A stretch of DNA of 8,280 bases from Lachnospiraceae bacterium. GTDB taxonomy: Bacteria > Bacillota > Clostridia > Lachnospirales > Lachnospiraceae. Below the pieces are notes generated by a model that did not search any database, was not told where the DNA came from, and saw only the letters and a program-made list of their open reading frames with translations. Shown here one piece after another: positions 1 to 5,596 of this stretch (positions are counted from its first letter, which is position 1; each line of letters opens with the position of its first letter). The stretch lies in NCBI GenBank assembly GCA_017475845.1, contig JAFVEU010000281.1:1-8280 (forward strand), written 5' to 3'. A program made the position numbers and the translations under genes.

Positions 1-51
1 CTATCCCGGAGCCGGAAGCAGCCGAAGCTCAGGCATCTATCCCGGAGCCGG
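1..51 (+). repeat. In-frame 15-base direct repeat in the membrane protein's tail
   Basis: CTATCCCGGAGCCGG occurs at 1-15 and again at 37-51. The spacing is 36 bases, exactly 12 codons, so both copies encode (S)IPEP in the same frame. This suggests internal duplication in a low-complexity linker; more copies may lie to the left of the window. Confidence 0.75.
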
Positions 52-599
52 TAAATACCACCCCGGAAATTAAAGAAACCGAAACGGAGAACAGAACTGT
101 GGAAGAAGAAAAGACAGTAAAGCCGGAGACAAATGATGCCATGCCGGACTTTTTAAAGAGCGCCAATTCCACCATAAGGAGGGACGGCCCTTATAAGAAC
201 TATACCGGAAATGCGGATGTGCTGCGTCATAAGACCAGAGAGCCCGAAAAGGGGAGAGGCCGCAGAAACAGAAAGAAGAGGCAGAGGCAGAGAAGGGACG
301 GGATCATTTCCACGGAGACCATTTCACTCCTCGCCCTGGTAGTCATTGTGGGGGCTATTTTCTTCTGCGCCTTTAAGCATGTGGAAATGAGAGAGCTTTC
401 GCTGGCAGCCCTGGTGGTGATCTCCCTTATCACCATAATAATGGGAGCCCTGCTGGGAGATGCGCCCTCCTATGTGTCACTTATACTGGTGGCGCTTATA
501 ATAATAGCCGGTGCCATAACCGGTATGTTTTCAGAGGTCATTACGGCGGTGATCATCTTCCTCGGCACCGTTACTGCGATAAAAGGGAGATTTGAGTGA
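1..599 (+). CDS. Uncharacterised membrane protein, 5' end missing
   Basis: The reading frame is open to the left edge (first complete codon at 3) and stops with TGA at 597-599. A GTG at 99 could start it, but nothing like a ribosome binding site precedes it and the codons before it read as the same acidic, Pro/Glu-rich tail, so the true start is probably upstream. Seen: a Glu/Pro/Thr-rich low-complexity N-terminal part, a strongly basic stretch at about 240-300 (RGRRNRKKRQRQRR), then four hydrophobic segments at about 318-375, 393-458, 468-524 and 531-584. The basic cluster just before the first helix suggests a cytoplasmic N-terminal tail (positive-inside rule). It has no motif I recognise and no known function. 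It abuts argH with almost no gap, so it is probably co-transcribed with it, but nothing shows a role in arginine synthesis. Confidence 0.7.
   Translation, partial: IPEPEAAEAQASIPEPVNTTPEIKETETENRTVEEEKTVKPETNDAMPDFLKSANSTIRRDGPYKNYTGNADVLRHKTREPEKGRGRRNRKKRQRQRRDGIISTETISLLALVVIVGAIFFCAFKHVEMRELSLAALVVISLITIIMGALLGDAPSYVSLILVALIIIAGAITGMFSEVITAVIIFLGTVTAIKGRFE
585..590 (+). promoter_or_regulatory. Ribosome binding site that decides the argH start
   Basis: GGGAGA lies 10 bases before the ATG at 601 but only one base before the alternative TTG at 592. The spacing favours ATG 601, which also gives the family-typical N-terminus MGKLWGGRF. The site lies inside the last codons of the preceding membrane-protein gene, which implies translational coupling. 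Confidence 0.6.
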
Positions 600-600
600 C

Positions 601-1995
601 ATGGGAAAGCTCTGGGGCGGAAGGTTTCAGGATGAGACCGATAAAGATGCATATGAATTCAATGCTTCCATAGCCTTTGACAAGAGGCTTATAAAAGAGG
701 ATATTGAGGGTTCCCTTGTACACTCGGCCATGCTGTCAAAGTGCGGCATCATCTCAAAGGAGGACGGAGACAGTATCAGGGAAGGCCTTGAAGGCATCTT
801 AAAGGACTTAAGTGACGGAAGCCTTGAAGTAAGTGAGGAATATGAGGATGTTCACAGCTTTGTGGAATCAGTCCTCACCGAAAGGATCGGGGATGCCGGA
901 AAACGGCTGCACACCGGCCGGAGCCGGAACGATCAGGTGGCTCTGGATATGAAACTGTATATCAGGAACGCTCTCCTTGATATTGACGAAAGGCTTTTTG
1001 ATCTTCAAAAGGCTTTATTTAATATTATGAAGGATAATCTTGATACCTTCATGCCGGGATTTACACATCTTCAGAAGGCCCAGCCCGTGACCCTTGCCCA
1101 TCACATGGGAGCATATTTTGAAATGTTCCTAAGGGACAGGCGGAGGATCAGGGATATCTTTATGAGCATGGACTGCTGTCCTCTGGGAAGCGGCGCTCTG
1201 GCAGGCACCACCTATCCGCTGGACCGGGATTATACCGCAAGGGAGCTTTCCTTCAGCGGGGGTCCCACCAGGAACAGTATGGACGGTGTTTCTGACAGGG
1301 ATTACCTTATAGAAGCTCTTTCTGCCCTTTCCACCATTATGATGCACCTCTCCAGGTTTTCGGAAGAGATCATCATATGGAATTCCGATGAGTACCGCTT
1401 TGTGGATATAGATGACAGGTATTCCACGGGTTCCAGCATAATGCCCCAGAAAAAGAATCCGGATATAGCGGAGCTTGTGCGGGGAAAGACAGGCAGGGTC
1501 TACGGTGCCCTTATTTCATTGCTTACCACAATGAAGGGCATACCCTTAGCCTATGATAAGGACATGCAGGAAGATAAGGAAGTGGCCTTTGACGCCATAG
1601 ACACGGTTTCCACTTCCTTAAAGCTCTTTACGGGAATGATATCCACCATGAGCTTCCATAGGGATGTCATGAAAAAGAGCGCGGAGAACGGTTTCACCAA
1701 CGCCACGGATGCAGCGGACTATCTGGTAAAGAAAGGCGTGCCCTTCAGGGATGCCCATACGATAACCGGAAGACTGGTATTAAAATGCATCAGTGAAAAA
1801 AGGGCGTTAAAGGATCTTAGTCTCAGGGAATGGAAGGAGGAGTCCCCGGTCTTTGAGGAGGATATCTATGATGCCATTTCCCTTGAAACCTGTGTTGAAA
1901 AGAGGATCACAGCAGGGGCCCCCGGAAGGGCATCCATGGAAAAGAATCTGGAATTCTACAGGGATTATCTGGATAAAGGCGTTTTGAAGCTATAA
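601..1995 (+). CDS. argH: Argininosuccinate lyase
   Basis: Cytoplasmic enzyme of the last step of arginine synthesis: argininosuccinate to arginine plus fumarate; the family works as a homotetramer. The protein is 464 residues, normal for the family. Seen: the hallmark N-terminus KLWGGRF (3-9), TGRSRNDQ (105-112), the THLQ motif (155-158) with the catalytic-type His156, and the fumarase/aspartase superfamily signature GSSIMPQKKNPD (277-288) carrying the catalytic serine loop. All superfamily conserved regions are present and the frame is intact. A TTG at 592 would add three residues; ATG 601 is preferred on ribosome-binding-site spacing. The gene starts one base after the stop of the upstream membrane-protein gene and is followed 16 bases later by asd. 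No ArgG is visible in the window. The assignment is firm. Confidence 0.97.
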   Translation: MGKLWGGRFQDETDKDAYEFNASIAFDKRLIKEDIEGSLVHSAMLSKCGIISKEDGDSIREGLEGILKDLSDGSLEVSEEYEDVHSFVESVLTERIGDAGKRLHTGRSRNDQVALDMKLYIRNALLDIDERLFDLQKALFNIMKDNLDTFMPGFTHLQKAQPVTLAHHMGAYFEMFLRDRRRIRDIFMSMDCCPLGSGALAGTTYPLDRDYTARELSFSGGPTRNSMDGVSDRDYLIEALSALSTIMMHLSRFSEEIIIWNSDEYRFVDIDDRYSTGSSIMPQKKNPDIAELVRGKTGRVYGALISLLTTMKGIPLAYDKDMQEDKEVAFDAIDTVSTSLKLFTGMISTMSFHRDVMKKSAENGFTNATDAADYLVKKGVPFRDAHTITGRLVLKCISEKRALKDLSLREWKEESPVFEEDIYDAISLETCVEKRITAGAPGRASMEKNLEFYRDYLDKGVLKL

Positions 1996-2011
1996 AGAGG
2001 AGGAGAGCATT

Positions 2012-3094
2012 ATGGAAAAATTACAGGCAGCAATACTCGGAGGAACCGGAATGGTGGGACAGAGATTCATTTCTCTTCTCCATGATCATCCCTGGTTTGA
2101 GGTGAAGACCATAGCCGCAAGCCCCAGGAGTGCCGGAAAAACCTATGAAGAAGCGGTGGGAGGCCGCTGGAAGCTTGACACACCCATGCCTGAAGAGGTT
2201 AAGAAAATAGTGGTCAAGGATGTAAGCGATGTTAAAAGTGTCTCTTCGGATGTGGATTTCTGCTTTTCGGCGGTTGATATGACAAAGGAAGAGATAAGGG
2301 CCATCGAGGAGGAATACGCAAAGGCCGAAACCCCTGTGGTCTCAAATAACAGCGCTCACAGATGGACTGAGGATGTGCCCATGATAATCCCGGAGATCAA
2401 TCCGGAGCATGCGGACATCATCCATTCCCAGAGAAAGAGGCTTGGTACAAAGAGGGGCTTCATAGCCGTAAAGCCAAACTGCTCCATTCAGTCATATACC
2501 CCTGTTTTTTATGCCTGGAGGGAGTTCGAGCCCTTCGAAGCGGTGGTTTCCACCTATCAGGCCATATCCGGCGCCGGAAAGACCTTTAAGGACTGGCCGG
2601 AGATGATAGAGAACATCATCCCCTATATAGGCGGGGAAGAGGAAAAGAGCGAGAAGGAGCCCTTAAAGGTATTCGGACATATTGAGGGCGACAGGATAGT
2701 GAACTATGAAGGGTTAAAGATCACTTCCCAGTGTATCAGGGTGCCTGTGTTAAACGGCCATACCGCCTCCGTGTTTGTGAACTTTAAGAAGAAGCCTTCA
2801 AAGGAGGAGCTTATTGAGGCTATGATCTCCTTCTCCGGAGAACCCCAGAAGCTTGACCTTCCTTCCGCTCCGAAGCAGTTCATAAGATATATGACCGAGG
2901 ACGACCGTCCCCAGGTAAGACTGGATGTGGATTACGAGAAGGGCTTCGGAGTGTCCGTAGGAAGGCTTCGCGAAGACAGCATGTTTGACTGGAAGTTTGT
3001 GGGCCTTTCCCACAATACCGTCCGTGGAGCGGCAGGGGGCGGAGTGCTCTGCGCCGAGCTCTTAAAGGCTAAAGGCTATATCGTTAAGAAATGA
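2012..3094 (+). CDS. asd: Aspartate-semialdehyde dehydrogenase, archaeal/fungal-like type
   Basis: Reduces L-4-aspartyl phosphate to L-aspartate 4-semialdehyde with NADPH. This is the branch point towards lysine/diaminopimelate, threonine, methionine and isoleucine; it acts in the cytoplasm. The 360-residue protein has the N-terminal dinucleotide-binding loop GGTGMVGQ (10-17), SNNSAHR (111-117), the catalytic cysteine in KPNCSIQ (Cys157) and the acid/base histidine in RVPVLNGHTA (His250). Length and motif wording match the longer form found in archaea and fungi rather than the shorter enzyme of most bacteria. I recall this long form as normal in Lachnospiraceae, so its presence does not by itself show recent transfer. 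A very strong AGAGGAGGAG (1997-2006) precedes the ATG. The gene lies 16 bases after argH and 20 bases before coaX, consistent with one operon. Confidence 0.95.
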   Translation: MEKLQAAILGGTGMVGQRFISLLHDHPWFEVKTIAASPRSAGKTYEEAVGGRWKLDTPMPEEVKKIVVKDVSDVKSVSSDVDFCFSAVDMTKEEIRAIEEEYAKAETPVVSNNSAHRWTEDVPMIIPEINPEHADIIHSQRKRLGTKRGFIAVKPNCSIQSYTPVFYAWREFEPFEAVVSTYQAISGAGKTFKDWPEMIENIIPYIGGEEEKSEKEPLKVFGHIEGDRIVNYEGLKITSQCIRVPVLNGHTASVFVNFKKKPSKEELIEAMISFSGEPQKLDLPSAPKQFIRYMTEDDRPQVRLDVDYEKGFGVSVGRLREDSMFDWKFVGLSHNTVRGAAGGGVLCAELLKAKGYIVKK

Positions 3095-3114
3095 TACCGT
3101 GATCCGGAGGATAT

Positions 3115-3888
3115 ATGTTACTTGCCATAGATATGGGAAACACCAATATTGAGGTTGGTGTGATAGATGAGGATATACTCTTTACAGAGCGTATTTCCAC
3201 AGATATTGAAAAGACGGAGCTGGAATATGCGGTCATATTAAAGACCGTTATGGAGATCCACGGTGTGGAGCCTTCCGGTGTTACGGGCTCCATAATCTCT
3301 TCCGTGGTGCCGCCCCTTACCCACATAATGAAGCAGGCGGTGAGGAAACTCTGTAAGAACATCGATCCCATGGTGGTGGGTGCCGGACTGGAAACCGGAC
3401 TGAACATAAAGATCGATGACCCCAGGACCATGGGTGCCGATCTGGTGGTGGATTCCGTGGCGGCTCTTGACGAGTACGGCGCCCCCTCCATCGTTGTGGA
3501 TATGGGGACCGCTACTACCATTACCGTTATTGATAAGAACAGGGATTATGTGGGAGGTGTCATCATCCCCGGAGTCAGGACTTCCCTGGAAGCCCTTGTT
3601 TCCAACACTTCACAGCTGCCAAGAGTCAGCCTGTCCTCTCCCGATAAGTATATCTGCACCAATACCGTGGAGAGCATGAAGAGCGGGATCATAAACGGAC
3701 AGGCAGCCATGGTGGACGGAATGATAGAGAGATTTGAGGGGGAGCTTGGCTACAGGACCACGGTTGTGGCAACAGGTGGTCTTTCCAAGGTGATAATCCC
3801 AAAATGCCGCCACGAGATCATCCTGGACAATGCCCTTATGATGAAGGGACTTAGAGTGATCTACGGGATGAATAAGGATGTCAGATGA
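3115..3888 (+). CDS. coaX: Type III pantothenate kinase
   Basis: Phosphorylates pantothenate to 4'-phosphopantothenate, the first step of coenzyme A synthesis. The type III enzymes belong to the ASKHA (acetate kinase/Hsc70/actin) fold and, as known for the family, are not feedback-inhibited by CoA and need a monovalent cation. The 257-residue protein shows the family phosphate-binding start AIDMGNTN (4-11, Asp6), PRTMGADL (103-110, Asp109), VDMGTATT (128-135, Asp129), GGVIIPG (147-153) and ATGG (219-222). These cover the three acidic residues expected in the active site. GGAGG at 3106-3110 sits only four bases before the ATG, a short but workable spacing. Its final codons overlap the start of the Nudix gene in an ATGA, so the two are translationally coupled. 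The frame is intact and the assignment firm. Confidence 0.95.
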   Translation: MLLAIDMGNTNIEVGVIDEDILFTERISTDIEKTELEYAVILKTVMEIHGVEPSGVTGSIISSVVPPLTHIMKQAVRKLCKNIDPMVVGAGLETGLNIKIDDPRTMGADLVVDSVAALDEYGAPSIVVDMGTATTITVIDKNRDYVGGVIIPGVRTSLEALVSNTSQLPRVSLSSPDKYICTNTVESMKSGIINGQAAMVDGMIERFEGELGYRTTVVATGGLSKVIIPKCRHEIILDNALMMKGLRVIYGMNKDVR

Positions 3889-4433
3889 TCAAAAAATCCC
3901 GGAGACTTGAAAGAAAGATCTTAAGAAAGAGCAATATCCTGACCTACTGTGTGGATACGGTAGAGCTTCCCGACGGAAATGTGGCGGAGTATGACGTCAT
4001 GCTCCATAACGGCGGTGTTGCAGTCATTGCCATCACCGGTGAAGGGAAAATGGTAATGGTGAGACAGTACCGCCATGCATTTGACCGGATAACCCTTGAG
4101 GTACCTGCGGGAAAACGGGACGGAGATGAGGAATTCCTTACAGCCGCCAAAAGGGAATTGAGGGAAGAAGGGGGCTATCTCTGTGAAAGAATCGAACATT
4201 TCATGACCATCAACACAGCTATCGCTTACTGTGATGAAGTCATAGAGGTGTATCTTGCAACGGGCTTAAGGAAGACCAGTCAGGATCTGGACCCGGACGA
4301 GTTCGTGGAGGTCTGTGAAATGGATCCCGATGAACTGGCGGATATGGTATTTAACTGCGAGATAAAGGATTCAAAGACCGTCGCCGCCATAATGGCATAT
4401 AAGGCATACAGGGACAGGTCCAAGTTACTATAA
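3885..4433 (+). CDS. nudF: Nudix hydrolase, ADP-ribose pyrophosphatase type
   Basis: Predicted to hydrolyse ADP-ribose (and possibly related nucleoside diphosphate sugars) to AMP and ribose 5-phosphate in the cytoplasm. The 182-residue protein has a perfect Nudix box GX5EX7REUXEEXGU at 76-98 (core RELREEGGY), preceded by the ADP-ribose-pyrophosphatase-like RQYRHAF (60-66) and LEVPAGK (71-77). The acidic DEFVEV (138-143) is where the family carries its second catalytic-loop glutamate. These features point to the NudF/ADPRase subgroup rather than MutT, but Nudix substrate specificity is hard to read from sequence. The ATG overlaps the coaX stop (ATGA); TAAGGA at 3873-3878 lies six bases upstream inside coaX. 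It is the last gene of the operon and is followed by a terminator. Confidence 0.88.
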   Translation: MIKKSRRLERKILRKSNILTYCVDTVELPDGNVAEYDVMLHNGGVAVIAITGEGKMVMVRQYRHAFDRITLEVPAGKRDGDEEFLTAAKRELREEGGYLCERIEHFMTINTAIAYCDEVIEVYLATGLRKTSQDLDPDEFVEVCEMDPDELADMVFNCEIKDSKTVAAIMAYKAYRDRSKLL

Positions 4434-4475
4434 AAGATTTACATAAAATTAAAAAATAACAGAAAATTTTTTTAT

Positions 4476-4528
4476 AACAACATGTTGGGCAGAGCTTCGC
4501 AGGGCGAAACGACATGTTGTTGTTTTTT
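4476..4528 (+). terminator. Intrinsic terminator of the argH-asd-coaX-nudF operon
   Basis: AACAACATGT (4476-4485) pairs perfectly with ACATGTTGTT (4512-4521), extended inward by a U-G and a G-C pair. The loop contains a second small stem, TTCGC (4496-4500) with GCGAA (4504-4508) around a 3-base loop. A run of six Ts (4523-4528) follows directly. It sits 42 bases after the Nudix stop codon, as expected for a factor-independent terminator. Confidence 0.85.
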
Positions 4529-4535
4529 GCAAAAA
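4524..4535. repeat. Perfect 12-base palindrome TTTTTGCAAAAA
   Basis: TTTTTGCAAAAA is fully self-complementary and overlaps the terminator's T-tract. It may be by-chance A/T-tract structure, a back-up terminator element on the opposite strand, or a protein site upstream of the xerD promoter. Confidence 0.5.
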
Positions 4536-4542
4536 GTGGGTG

Positions 4543-4557
4543 AAAAACGGCGTTTTT
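4543..4557. repeat. 15-base palindrome AAAAACG-G-CGTTTTT
   Basis: Seven-base arms AAAAACG (4543-4549) and CGTTTTT (4551-4557) flank a single G. With a one-base centre it fits a DNA operator better than an RNA hairpin. It ends 16 bases before the xerD -35 box, where an activator or an architectural protein could bind. The binding role is inference only. Confidence 0.45.
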
Positions 4558-4573
4558 ACGCTGATTTTAAGGA

Positions 4574-4602
4574 TTGCATTCTCAAAAATTCCCCTATATA
4601 AT
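4574..4602 (+). promoter_or_regulatory. Sigma-A-type promoter for xerD
   Basis: The -35 hexamer TTGCAT (4574-4579) and a consensus -10 TATAAT (4597-4602) are separated by the optimal 17 bases. Transcription would start near 4609, giving a leader of about 50 bases before the xerD ATG. It lies just downstream of the operon terminator, so xerD is probably transcribed independently of argH-nudF. Confidence 0.8.
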
Positions 4603-4659
4603 GACTAAGTGGTTTTTGACTGGAGGGTCAGAAATTAGGAGACAGGTTACGGGGGATAC

Positions 4660-5544
4660 ATGGAACAGCAGGTTCTGGAGTTCATAAATTATTTACATAA
4701 CATAAAGAAGTCATCTGAGAATACCCGTCTTTCATACAGGCGTGACCTTATGAAAATGGTTGCCTATTTTAAGTCAAAGGGTATTGATGACGCGTTTCTC
4801 GTGACCGAGCAGGACATGACCTCATATCTTCTCTATCTTGAGAAGAATGCCTTTACAGCGGCTACCATTTCAAGAAACATCGCTTCCATGAAGGCCTTTT
4901 TCCACTATTTCGTAAAAGAAGGAAAGATGGCTCATAATCCGGCGGAAAGCCTTAAAGCTCCCAAGATCGTGAAAAAAGCTCCGGAGATCCTGACACCTGT
5001 TGAAGTGGTCAAGCTTCTTGATCAGCCCTCCGGCGACACTCCGAAGGATCTTCGGGACAAGGCCATGCTGGAGCTCCTCTATGCCACCGGCATGAGAGTC
5101 ACGGAACTCATAACCCTTAAGACCACCGATCTGAATCTTGCCATGGGTTATGTGGAGTGCCATGACGCCGACAAGGAGAGGATCATACCCTTCGGCAACG
5201 AGGCCAAACAGGCTCTTCTCAAATATCTTGCCCATTCCAGGGAGGTTATGATTGACAACAAGGAAGAGTCAGCTTTATTTGTCAACTGTTCCGGAGTTCC
5301 CATGTCCAGACAGGGCTTCTGGAAGCTCATTAAACATTATGCAAAAAAGGCCGGCATCGAAGCCGACATCACACCTCATACCCTGCGCCACAGCTTTGCC
5401 GCCCACCTTGTGGAGAACGGAGCTGACTTAAAATCCGTGCAGGAAATGCTGGGTCATTCTGACATTTCCACTACCCAGATGTACGCCAACATGTCAAAAA
5501 ACCGTCTGAAGGACGTCTACAACAAAGCCCACCCCAGACACTGA
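4660..5544 (+). CDS. xerD: Tyrosine site-specific recombinase XerD
   Basis: Tyrosine recombinase that, with XerC, resolves chromosome dimers at the dif site near the terminus; some relatives act as integrases. The 294-residue protein has an N-terminal SAM-like DNA-binding domain (about 1-90) and a C-terminal catalytic domain (about 108-290). All catalytic residues are visible: Arg146 in ATGMRVTEL, Lys172 in DKERIIP, His240 and Arg243 in HTLRHSFAAHL, His266 in MLGHSDISTTQ, and nucleophile Tyr275 in QMYANMS. The closing AHPRH is typical of housekeeping XerD. Length is standard and there is no large N-terminal extension as in many phage integrases. GGGGG at 4651-4655 is a weak ribosome binding site four bases before the ATG. 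It has its own promoter. Placement next to a nudF-type gene resembles the order I recall in other Firmicutes, supporting a housekeeping role. Confidence 0.92.
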   Translation: MEQQVLEFINYLHNIKKSSENTRLSYRRDLMKMVAYFKSKGIDDAFLVTEQDMTSYLLYLEKNAFTAATISRNIASMKAFFHYFVKEGKMAHNPAESLKAPKIVKKAPEILTPVEVVKLLDQPSGDTPKDLRDKAMLELLYATGMRVTELITLKTTDLNLAMGYVECHDADKERIIPFGNEAKQALLKYLAHSREVMIDNKEESALFVNCSGVPMSRQGFWKLIKHYAKKAGIEADITPHTLRHSFAAHLVENGADLKSVQEMLGHSDISTTQMYANMSKNRLKDVYNKAHPRH

Positions 5545-5561
5545 AGTATTATCCGGTGACG

Positions 5562-5596
5562 CATAACAAGCCGGCATATGAAAGGTTTGTGCTATG
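5562..5596 (+). promoter_or_regulatory. Predicted RNA hairpin covering the helicase start codon
   Basis: CATAACAAGCC (5562-5572) can pair with GGTTTGTGCTATG (5584-5596): eleven pairs including one G-U, with a two-base bulge (5591-5592) and an 11-base loop. The stem contains the helicase ATG (5594-5596) and part of its ribosome binding site AAAGG (5581-5585). The loop holds an ATG at 5578 that opens a 7-codon leader ORF (MKGLCYG, stop at 5599-5601) overlapping the helicase start. Pairing is seen directly; a regulatory role is inference. Confidence 0.4.

Larger units (their letters stand above)
4434..4659. other. Intergenic region between the two transcription units
   Basis: This 226-base stretch has no convincing ORF. 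In order it holds an A/T-rich lead-in (4434-4475), the operon terminator (4476-4528), two A/T-rich palindromes (4524-4535 and 4543-4557), a sigma-A-type promoter (4574-4602) and the xerD leader with a weak ribosome binding site. The A-tracts before the -35 box could act as an UP element. I see no tRNA, riboswitch or mobile-element end in it. Confidence 0.7.

Noticed and set aside
592..600. TTG start adding three residues to ArgH
   Set aside because: The GGGAGA ribosome binding site would be one base away; ATG 601 has normal spacing and gives the usual ArgH N-terminus.
3084..3521. 145-codon open frame on the minus strand opposite coaX
   Set aside because: It is antisense to a well-supported gene with all catalytic motifs, is Ser/Thr/Ile-rich in the manner of a mirror frame, and shows no recognisable domain.
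3416..3679. 87-codon open frame on the plus strand inside coaX
   Set aside because: It is an out-of-frame shadow of coaX, rich in Trp and Pro, with no ribosome binding site or family resemblance.
4588..4612. Weak resemblance to a Firmicute dif site near xerD
   Set aside because: The likeness is mainly A/T content around the -10 box; the two XerC/XerD arms do not match well, and dif normally lies at the replication terminus rather than beside xerD.
4616..4640. TTGACT as a second -35 box before xerD
   Set aside because: No -10-like hexamer is found at about 17 bases downstream.
5545..5593. Possible terminator between xerD and the helicase
   Set aside because: The only hairpin here overlaps the helicase start codon and is not followed by a T-tract.
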